From an uncultured Bacilli bacterium (GTDB taxonomy: Bacteria; Bacillota_I; Bacilli_A; RF39; UBA660), in NCBI GenBank assembly GCA_904502155.1, contig CAJGDV010000021.1, positions 1 through 14,702 on the forward strand: a stretch of 14,702 nt of DNA, given 5' to 3'. Below the pieces are notes generated by a model. That model did not search any database. It worked only from the letters and a program-made list of their open reading frames with translations, and had not been told where the DNA came from. Positions 6,908 to 13,065 of the stretch are shown here, one piece after another. Within the stretch, counting starts at the first letter, position 1. Each line of letters begins with the position of its first letter. Position numbers and translations under genes: made by a program.

Positions 6908-8167
6908 CTATTTTCTTAATTGTTTTATTTTTTTTCTTACTATTACATAAACATGATACATATCATATATTAATTTATTTGTAATTAAATCAAATTCACC
7001 AATAAATTCATGATATTCTCCGCCTAAACGTTTTTTAAAATTATGTAGTCCATATATTGAACTAGATTTATCAGGATTAGCATCACCTGAGCAGCCAAAA
7101 AAGTCAATTTTTTTGTATCCTTCTTCATGAGCATCTTTAATAATATTAAAATATGTTATATAGTTAGCATTTAAATTACGAAGTGCTGTTGCATTTCCAC
7201 CATGAACTGTCCATACTTTATCATTATATTTACATGTCATGATACTTGATAATGTTATTTCTTCTTCTTTTATCTTATCAAGTTCAGCTATATCTTTTAA
7301 TACTTTATTTTTTTCTATTATAATTTCATTTTTTCTATTTTCTTGTTTTTTTGGATTTACTTTTGTATTTTTATCTAAATTAACTAGTCTTGTTTCTATG
7401 TCATCTAATTTTTGTTTATAAACTTTTTTTAGTTTTTTTACATCTAATTTAACAACATATAAATCACTCATATTATGTTTATGAAGTACTTTAAAAAAGT
7501 GCTTATAATATTCTATTGGATTGCATCCTAAGTTTTCTCTTTGGGCTGTTTCTTTCATTGTTTGATAAAAATATTTAACATCATCAACATCACCTTTATA
7601 AATATTAAATTCATATTGGTTTCCTTTATTAAGTATTTTTCTACTTGTTGCATGAATTCCATTATAAACATCTTCAAAATCTCTATTTAAATCCAGTCTA
7701 AATGTAAACCTGGGTTGTTCATTAGTAAATTCTTTATTAAATCCAGTATGTTTATATCCTAAATCAGATAATGTTTTTAATATTTTAGTTTCTTTACTTA
7801 AAATATTACCTTCAGGATCTAAATCATATCTTTTAATATCGGGATCAATTTTTACAAAAATAGCTTTTTTACTTTTCGCATATTCTTTAATTTCATTTGT
7901 AAATGTTTCTAAAAGCTTTTTATCATTAAAATCTATAATATATCCTCTTGGTGAGTAAAAATATCCATAACCTAATTTTAACTCTTTAAAAAGTAGTAAT
8001 GCTGTAGCTACTAATTTATCATTTTTCTTAAGTCCTACATAATATGGAGTAAAGTGTTTCTTTTTCATTACTTCTCCCCAATAGTAACTTTGCATAAAAT
8101 GTGATTTTTCATGATTTTTTACAAAGGTTTCATATTCTTCTTCCGTTAAATTTGTGACAAATTCCAT
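6908..8167 (-). CDS. FemABX-type aminoacyltransferase (peptidoglycan branch formation)
   Basis: A 419-aa soluble enzyme of the Fem family, which transfers amino acids from aminoacyl-tRNA to the side chain of the lipid-linked precursor. Two GNAT-like halves are visible: SHFMQSYYWGEVMKKK (22-37) and YGYFYSPRGYIIDF (67-80) in the first, and VHGGNATALRNLNANY (321-336) with KIDFFGCSG (353-361) and FKKRLGGEYHEFIGEFDL in the second. A lysine/glutamate-rich helical insert (about 243-303) corresponds to the coiled-coil arm of FemA and MurM. Length fits the family (about 400-420 aa). Start: GGGGATG precedes the ATG, with an extended -10 promoter just upstream. It is first in a run with the D-Asp-ligase-like enzyme and flippase. 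The amino acid transferred cannot be read from sequence. Confidence 0.88.
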   Translation of the reverse strand: MEFVTNLTEEEYETFVKNHEKSHFMQSYYWGEVMKKKHFTPYYVGLKKNDKLVATALLLFKELKLGYGYFYSPRGYIIDFNDKKLLETFTNEIKEYAKSKKAIFVKIDPDIKRYDLDPEGNILSKETKILKTLSDLGYKHTGFNKEFTNEQPRFTFRLDLNRDFEDVYNGIHATSRKILNKGNQYEFNIYKGDVDDVKYFYQTMKETAQRENLGCNPIEYYKHFFKVLHKHNMSDLYVVKLDVKKLKKVYKQKLDDIETRLVNLDKNTKVNPKKQENRKNEIIIEKNKVLKDIAELDKIKEEEITLSSIMTCKYNDKVWTVHGGNATALRNLNANYITYFNIIKDAHEEGYKKIDFFGCSGDANPDKSSSIYGLHNFKKRLGGEYHEFIGEFDLITNKLIYDMYHVYVIVRKKIKQLRK

Positions 8168-8192
8168 TTTTTCATCCCCAATTCTATTAAGT

Positions 8193-8201
8193 ATTATACC
8201 A
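8193..8201 (-). promoter_or_regulatory. Extended -10 promoter of the wall-precursor cluster
   Basis: TGG followed by TATAAT (8198-8193), about 26 bases before the FemX-like ATG. No good -35 (AGAATT at the expected place, inside the upstream terminator stem). Confidence 0.6.
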
Positions 8202-8202
8202 T

Positions 8203-8225
8203 AAAAAGGATAGATAATTCTATCC
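8203..8225 (-). terminator. Terminator of the four-paralogue operon
   Basis: A perfect 7-bp stem, GGATAGA (8225-8219) with TCTATCC (8214-8208), has a 4-nt loop and is followed by five T. The stop codon TAG of the last gene lies in the 5' arm. Confidence 0.88.
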
Positions 8226-8915
8226 TCTATATAATTTTATGATTTTATTTATTTCTTCATTTTTTATTGTAAAACCTAATTGCATTGAATCCATTATTTC
8301 GTCATTATGACTTATTAAATAATTTGCAACTTCAATATGTTTAAGTTTTTCTAAATCACTACCAAATGTGTTTTGGTTTGTTAAAAGTGGTGTACAAAGT
8401 TCCTTTCCAGGCTTATTTGTATAACTTTGAAGAAATTTATATGCTAAATATTTTTGCATTACAGGATCGTCTTTAAAGTGTAATGATGCATTTATGTTAG
8501 CATCAAATTCATAATATAATTTATCATGATACATCATTTTAATAAAATCTGTAGCTTTTAATAAACTTATTAACAAGTATTTAACTTGTGTTTTATTATG
8601 TTGTTCAAATTCTTTTGTTAAAATTTGATTTTGTTTAGCGTGTCTAAGTTCGTGAAGGGCTAAAAATTTGATTAATTTAGTAACAAATTCTTCTGTAATT
8701 TCTGGTTTATTATATTCAAAACCAAGATTTAAATATTTACCATTTTCAAAATCATTAATTTCTTGCATTAATAATTTATTATTAAGATCAGAAGATAAAT
8801 AAATTTTGTTATCACCAAAATTATATTGGTATTTATCACAAAATTCTATTCCATCTAATTTTATATTTTGTTTTTCAGCTTCTTGCTTAATTAATAATTC
8901 TAGTTCTTTTTGCAT
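8220..8915 (-). CDS. HExRHAxQ zinc-peptidase-like protein, paralogue 4 (short form)
   Basis: A 231-aa protein of unknown function, the last and shortest of four tandem relatives. HELRHAKQ (88-95) gives the HExxH zinc motif and YYEFDAN (134-140) a likely third ligand 48 residues on. After that come AYKFLQSYT (158-166) and CTPLLTNQNTFG (174-185), which match the AYKILRAYT and TTPIENNEMLFG segments of paralogue 2. It lacks the N-terminal helix present in the other three and the C-terminal (L/I)xxG-(D/N)-x-(V/I) tail. No signal peptide or membrane segment is visible, so it should be cytosolic. It overlaps the preceding gene by 16 bases, with GGTGAAAAC as a possible ribosome-binding site. Metal binding is predicted from motifs only; the family has no name I recognise. 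Confidence 0.8.
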   Translation of the reverse strand: MQKELELLIKQEAEKQNIKLDGIEFCDKYQYNFGDNKIYLSSDLNNKLLMQEINDFENGKYLNLGFEYNKPEITEEFVTKLIKFLALHELRHAKQNQILTKEFEQHNKTQVKYLLISLLKATDFIKMMYHDKLYYEFDANINASLHFKDDPVMQKYLAYKFLQSYTNKPGKELCTPLLTNQNTFGSDLEKLKHIEVANYLISHNDEIMDSMQLGFTIKNEEINKIIKLYRG

Positions 8916-9745
8916 AATGTTTTCACCAAATCCTTTGATTCTTTTTTACCAAGCCAAACATCTCTTAAATCAGTAATATTTTCTACTTTATCTCCACTTT
9001 TTAAGCGTTCTTCTAAACTGTTTCCTGGTTTTAACTTGGTACTACATGCATGATAATATGCATCTTCACATTGATAATATAATGAATTATATTCTTCCCC
9101 TATACTTTGACTATCTGAATAAAGTCCTCTCCATATTGCTGATGTTACCTCTTCATTAATTTCAATTGGACATTTAATTTTTCCATAAAAATCTATATAG
9201 GCATATAATATTTTTCTAGCAATATTTCTGTTAATTAATTTAACATCTTCAGTTTTTGTAAGTTCACCAATTTTTGTCATATCAAACATTGGATTTACAA
9301 AGGCATCATATTCTGAGTATAGTTTATCATGATCATTTGGAAAATAATAAGGTCTTACTGTATTAGTAATCATATTTCTTAAAAAATATTTATCATATTT
9401 TTCATAATCTTCAATTAAAATTTTCTTTTGTTCAGCATGTCTTAATTCATGCATAACTGAAAATAAGAATAATAAATTATAATAATTTATAGGTCCTTTG
9501 TTTGCTAATCTTGCTTCATGTTCAAAAGCTTTAACCCAATATGAATTAACATCTAAATTAAGTTCTACTTTGCGGTCATAATAATTATATGCTGGATATT
9601 CTTTAGAAACTATTTTATAAACATAATTTTCAAGTCCTTTTTCCTTTATAATTTCTTCAGCAATATAATATAAGTCTTCAAATTTGAATAATTGTTCTTG
9701 TTTAATTTTGTCTAAATAATTTTTTGCGTATAGTTTTTCTATCAT
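8900..9745 (-). CDS. HExRHAxQ zinc-peptidase-like protein, paralogue 3
   Basis: A 281-aa protein of unknown function. An N-terminal helix LFKFEDLYYIAEEI (19-32) matches paralogues 1 and 2. A strand-like region ending KVELNLDVNSYW (59-70) precedes HELRHAEQ (99-106). YSEYDAF (143-149) gives the putative third zinc ligand, Glu145, 46 residues after the first His. ARKILYAYI (176-184) and CPIEIN follow. The tail LKSGDKVENITDLRDVWLG (248-266) is shared with paralogue 1. The position after EYDA is Phe-Val-Asn-Pro rather than Asp/Asn-x-x-Ala, the most divergent version of this motif. Its ATG overlaps the upstream TGA (ATGA), so translation is probably coupled; AAAAGGTG is the ribosome-binding site. 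No export signal. Function unknown. Confidence 0.82.
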   Translation of the reverse strand: MIEKLYAKNYLDKIKQEQLFKFEDLYYIAEEIIKEKGLENYVYKIVSKEYPAYNYYDRKVELNLDVNSYWVKAFEHEARLANKGPINYYNLLFLFSVMHELRHAEQKKILIEDYEKYDKYFLRNMITNTVRPYYFPNDHDKLYSEYDAFVNPMFDMTKIGELTKTEDVKLINRNIARKILYAYIDFYGKIKCPIEINEEVTSAIWRGLYSDSQSIGEEYNSLYYQCEDAYYHACSTKLKPGNSLEERLKSGDKVENITDLRDVWLGKKESKDLVKTLCKKN

Positions 9746-10572
9746 TTTAACACCTTTTCTATATGTTTAACTTTTGTATCTCCCATATATACATCTTTTA
9801 ACATTTCTAATAATTTTTTATCAACATTACCGCCATTGAATATAGTTTCTTCTGTTTCTTTATTCATTTCAATGTATTCTTTAACTGGCAGTAATTCTTT
9901 ATTTTTAATTTTATTTTTTGTACCAAATAACATTTCATTATTTTCTATTGGGGTAGTAATTTTCTTTAAATCAGTTGATGTATATGCTCTTAAAATTTTA
10001 TATGCTACAAATTCATTATAATTAGTTAAATCCATATTTAAATAATTTTCATTAAATTTATTTATTTCTAAAGCAGCATTTAAGTCAGCATCATATTCAT
10101 AATATAAATAATCATGAAATAAAAAATTTTTTAAAATAGAATGTTTTTTTAATGACATTAATAAATTTTTTAATAATGTTATATCTTTTTCATTTCTAAA
10201 ATGATATTTTATTAATCTTTGTTGATATGCGTGTCTAGCTTCATGAGCTACTGAATTTAGTAAAACAAAGTTATAATCTTCTGTTCTTACTGGTTTAATT
10301 CTTTTTTTGTATTCTAAATGTGGTCTTATTAATTGTCCATCATAAAAATATGCTAATTCAGCTTGAATCCATCTAGATTCTATATCACCATTTATTAACA
10401 AAATATCTTCTTTTGTAGCGTATGCTGGTTCTTCAAATTTTTCAATTCCTTGTAAGGACATCATTTTTTCTTCTTCTAAAAGTTCAGCAAAGATTATTAA
10501 ATCTTCATCATTTAATAATTCTTTATTTTTAATTTTTTTAATTAAATTATACAATTTTCTTGAATCTTTCAT
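9742..10572 (-). CDS. HExRHAxQ zinc-peptidase-like protein, paralogue 2
   Basis: A 276-aa protein of unknown function. It has an N-terminal helical segment NKELLNDEDLIIFAELLEE (16-34). Next come a region with EEPAYATKEDILLINGDIES (47-66), HEARHAYQ (110-117) and YYEYDADLNAAL (157-168) with candidate zinc ligand Glu159, 49 residues after His110. AYKILRAYT (190-198) and TTPIENNEMLFG (206-217) follow. The C-terminal FNGGNVDKKL...DVYMGD resembles the tails of paralogues 1 and 3. It overlaps both neighbours by four bases (ATGA), with AAGGAAG as ribosome-binding site inside the upstream gene. There is no signal peptide, membrane segment or recognisable extra domain. The HExxH plus downstream Glu arrangement resembles gluzincin peptidases, but no named family can be assigned. 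Confidence 0.82.
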   Translation of the reverse strand: MKDSRKLYNLIKKIKNKELLNDEDLIIFAELLEEEKMMSLQGIEKFEEPAYATKEDILLINGDIESRWIQAELAYFYDGQLIRPHLEYKKRIKPVRTEDYNFVLLNSVAHEARHAYQQRLIKYHFRNEKDITLLKNLLMSLKKHSILKNFLFHDYLYYEYDADLNAALEINKFNENYLNMDLTNYNEFVAYKILRAYTSTDLKKITTPIENNEMLFGTKNKIKNKELLPVKEYIEMNKETEETIFNGGNVDKKLLEMLKDVYMGDTKVKHIEKVLK

Positions 10573-11450
10573 TTTATCTTCCTTTCTAAATAAATATTTT
10601 TTATTTCAGTTAAATCTTCAATATTATCACCATTTTTTAATTTTTTATATAAACTATTATTTTTTTCAAATTCATTATTATTTATATATTTAAATAATTC
10701 ATAATATTTATATCCTTCATAATCATTAATCATATTTTGAAGTGATTCATAATTATTTTCTAAACATTTCATTGAAAATAATAATGGTTCGATACTTGGT
10801 AATAAATCATCTGTATTTTGAACTGGTGATGACATAAATGTTCTCGTTTTATCTAAATATGCTCTTAATATTTTATAACATCCATATTTATTATAGTAAT
10901 CTATATCAGCAAAATTTAATTCTTTATTTAAACCATTAACAAACTCAATAGCATAAAAATCAGCATCATATTCGTTATATAAAAAATCATGATAATTTGT
11001 AGTGATTTTTTTATTGTTCATTAATTTAGTGTGTAATAGATTTTTTAAAAATAATAAATCATATTTATCATAATTATTAATGTCATTTAAAATATCATTT
11101 TGATTAGCATGTCTTACTTCATGAGCTACGGCGTTTAACAAAATCATATTATATAAATTATTAGAATGGTATTGTTTCTTTTTTAATTCATTTAATAATT
11201 TAATCTCATCTTGCGTAAATATTTTTTTTATTTTTTCACCTGTTAAACAGCTAATATATTCACTTAAAAACCATTTTGAATTTACTTCATCATTTAATAT
11301 AACTTCTTTTTTATTGTTATTATATTGAGGTTCTAATCCATATACTACTTTATTAGTTGCATTATCATTTAAAAGATAATTAGCAACTATTTTAAGATCA
11401 TCAAATTTTAATAATTCTTCATTTTTTAATTTATTAATTACCTTTTCCAT
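10569..11450 (-). CDS. HExRHAxQ zinc-peptidase-like protein, paralogue 1 (operon leader)
   Basis: A 293-aa protein of unknown function, the longest of the four and first in the operon. The N-terminal helix is EELLKFDDLKIVANYLL (11-27). The segment YGLEPQYNNNKKEVILNDEV (37-56) then NSKW precedes HEVRHANQ (110-117). YNEYDADFYA (158-167) gives candidate ligand Glu160, 50 residues after His110. YKILRAYL (192-199) and SSPVQN (207-212) follow, then a helical region and the tail LKNGDNIEDLTEIKNIYLE (271-289). It is asparagine- and lysine-rich and has no signal peptide or membrane segment. The ATG has AAAGGAG eight bases upstream and a near-consensus promoter. The shared blocks show that the four genes arose by duplication and then diverged widely. 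Predicted metallopeptidase; substrate unknown. Confidence 0.82.
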   Translation of the reverse strand: MEKVINKLKNEELLKFDDLKIVANYLLNDNATNKVVYGLEPQYNNNKKEVILNDEVNSKWFLSEYISCLTGEKIKKIFTQDEIKLLNELKKKQYHSNNLYNMILLNAVAHEVRHANQNDILNDINNYDKYDLLFLKNLLHTKLMNNKKITTNYHDFLYNEYDADFYAIEFVNGLNKELNFADIDYYNKYGCYKILRAYLDKTRTFMSSPVQNTDDLLPSIEPLLFSMKCLENNYESLQNMINDYEGYKYYELFKYINNNEFEKNNSLYKKLKNGDNIEDLTEIKNIYLERKIK

Positions 11451-11474
11451 GATAACACTCCTTTGGGGTTATTT

Positions 11475-11503
11475 ATTATATATTAATAATGACTTTTAGT
11501 CAA
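11475..11503 (-). promoter_or_regulatory. Promoter of the four-paralogue operon
   Basis: TTGACT (11503-11498), exactly 17 bp, TATAAT (11480-11475). A near-consensus sigma-A-type promoter; the expected leader is about 18-20 nt before the first ATG. The -35 box touches the T-run of the glyS terminator. Confidence 0.88.
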
Positions 11504-11534
11504 AATAAAAAGGCAAGTTAAAATCTTACCTTTT
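11502..11534 (-). terminator. Terminator of glyS
   Basis: AAAAGGTAAG (11534-11525) pairs with CTTGCCTTTT (11517-11508), ten pairs with one G-U, 7-nt loop, then TATTTT. The glyS stop TAA lies at the 3' end of the loop, so the 5' arm is coding sequence. Confidence 0.88.
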
Positions 11535-12885
11535 CTTCGATATATTTTACTAATTCATCAACATTAATTGTAATTTGCTGCATTGTATCTCTATCTCTTA
11601 CTGTTACAGTATTATTATTTAATGTATCTTCATCGATAGTAACACAGAATGGTGTCCCAATTACATCTTGTCTTCTATATCTTTTACCAATATTTCCTGT
11701 TTCATCGTATGATGTATTAAAGTATTTTGCAAGCATAGCATATACTTCTTCAGCTTTTTCACTATGATATTTTTTCATTAATGGAAGTACTGCTACTTTG
11801 TATGGAGCTATAGCTGGATGGAAATGCATAACTTCTCTTGTGTCGTTTTCTAATTTTTCTTCTTCGTATGCATTTGCAAGTACAGCTAATGTTAAACGAT
11901 CACATCCCATTGATGATTCAATTACATAAGGTACAAATTTTTCATTTGTTTCTGGGTCTAAATATTCCATTGATTTTTTTGAATATTCTTGATGTCTTCC
12001 TAAGTCATAATCAGTTCTATTATGAGTACCCATTAATTCTCCCCATCCGAATGGGAATTTAAATTCAATATCACAAGCTTCTTTAGCATAGTGTGCTAAT
12101 TTTTCATGATCTTTATATCTTAAATTTTCTTCTTTCATGTTAATATCTTTTAAGAATTGCCATGCTTTAGCTTTGTATTCTTGATAAAAATCAGAATCTG
12201 TTCCTTCTTTACAGAATAATTGATGTTCCATTTGTTCAAATTCAATTGTTCTGAATGTAAAATTACCTGGTGTAATTTCATTTCTAAATGCTTTACCAAT
12301 TTGTCCAATACCAAATGGTACTTTAGTTCTCATTGTTCTTTGAACATTTAAGAAGTTAACAAATTCCCCTTGTGCTGTTTCTGGTCTTAAATAAACTTTT
12401 GAAGCATTATCTTTTACAACACCTCTATTTGTTTCAAACATTAAGTTAAATTGTCTAATTTCAGTATAGTTTACTTTTCCACATTTTGGACAAGGTATTT
12501 TGTGTTCCATAATATAATTGTATAATTGTTCATCATTTAATGTATCAGGATTGATTTCATCAGTAAAATTTTCAATTAATTTATCAGCGCGATGGCGAGT
12601 ATTACATTCTTTACAATCAAGTAGTGGATCTGAGAATCCTCCAACATGTCCACTTGCTTCCCAAACACGAGGATTCATTAAGATTGCAGCATCTACACCA
12701 TATGAGTGTTTAGATTCTTGTACAAATCTTTTCCACCAAACTTTTTTAATATTATTTTTAAGTTCAACTCCTACAGGACCATAATCCCATGTATTTGCTA
12801 AACCATCATATATTTCACTACCTTGAAATATAAATCCATATTGCTTACATAAAGCTGTTAATTTTTCCATTGTTAATTGTTCCAT
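11518..12885 (-). CDS. glyS: Glycyl-tRNA synthetase, single-chain (alpha2) type
   Basis: Class II synthetase of 455 aa that charges tRNA-Gly. The start MEQLTMEKLTALCKQYGFIF then GSEIYDG and YGPVG (35-39) is typical. A zinc-binding insert shows CKEC (91-94) and CPKC (132-135). Motif 2 is FRNEITPGNFTFRTIEFEQ (200-218) and motif 3 is GCDRLTLAVLANA near residue 330. The C-terminal anticodon-binding domain ends in VKYIEEKVRF. This is the homodimeric form found in Staphylococcus and Mycoplasma, not the two-gene GlyQ/GlyS form of B. subtilis. GAAGG precedes the chosen ATG at a good distance; Met6 is a less likely alternative. It has its own promoter, leader and terminator, so it is a one-gene unit. 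Confidence 0.96.
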   Translation of the reverse strand: MEQLTMEKLTALCKQYGFIFQGSEIYDGLANTWDYGPVGVELKNNIKKVWWKRFVQESKHSYGVDAAILMNPRVWEASGHVGGFSDPLLDCKECNTRHRADKLIENFTDEINPDTLNDEQLYNYIMEHKIPCPKCGKVNYTEIRQFNLMFETNRGVVKDNASKVYLRPETAQGEFVNFLNVQRTMRTKVPFGIGQIGKAFRNEITPGNFTFRTIEFEQMEHQLFCKEGTDSDFYQEYKAKAWQFLKDINMKEENLRYKDHEKLAHYAKEACDIEFKFPFGWGELMGTHNRTDYDLGRHQEYSKKSMEYLDPETNEKFVPYVIESSMGCDRLTLAVLANAYEEEKLENDTREVMHFHPAIAPYKVAVLPLMKKYHSEKAEEVYAMLAKYFNTSYDETGNIGKRYRRQDVIGTPFCVTIDEDTLNNNTVTVRDRDTMQQITINVDELVKYIEEKVRF

Positions 12886-12908
12886 AATATTACCTTCTTT
12901 CTAAATAC

Positions 12909-12974
12909 AAAAAGATTCTTTTAGATTGTAAGGACCCAACTGGGCGGTTCCACCTTACTTATTCTAAAAGAATC
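12909..12974 (-). terminator. Terminator of the glyS leader
   Basis: A perfect 12-bp outer stem, GATTCTTTTAGA (12974-12963) with TCTAAAAGAATC (12925-12914), is followed by five T. It encloses the T-box helix instead of competing with it. Its 5' arm can instead form a small ATTCT-TTT-AGAAT hairpin (12973-12961), a possible alternative state. Confidence 0.8.
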
Positions 12975-13024
12975 AGCTTCGTTTATATTACTCCGGGATT
13001 CCAACCCCATCATCGCATTGATAA
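12909..13024 (-). promoter_or_regulatory. Short T-box-like leader of glyS (tRNA-Gly responsive?)
   Basis: The glyS leader carries a T-box core AAGGTGGAACCGC (12956-12944). Its bulge TGGA is complementary to TCCA, the acceptor end usual for tRNA-Gly, whereas the ileS leader has TGGT. GTAAGG (12958-12953) and CCTTAC (12933-12928) can form the antiterminator helix. From the predicted start near 13022 to the T-box core there are only about 65-80 nt, too few for a canonical Stem I, although GCGATGATGGGG and GGAGTAATA resemble its 5' strand. A candidate specifier is GGA followed by A (13002-13000), in the 7-nt loop of a small GGG/CCC hairpin. Regulation by tRNA-Gly is inferred. Confidence 0.7.
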
Positions 13025-13028
13025 ATTG

Positions 13029-13057
13029 ATTATAGACTATAAAATATTATTTGTCAA
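13029..13057 (-). promoter_or_regulatory. Consensus promoter of glyS
   Basis: TTGACA (13057-13052), exactly 17 bp, TATAAT (13034-13029): a perfect sigma-A-type consensus. The -35 box begins nine bases after the prepilin stop codon, and no separate prepilin terminator is seen. Confidence 0.92.
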
Positions 13058-13065
13058 CTTTAATT

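Noticed and set aside
12919..13009. A 29-codon frame through the glyS leader (MGLESRSNINEA...) as a leader peptide
   Set aside because: No ribosome-binding site and no run of glycine codons; the same bases are explained by the T-box core and terminator.
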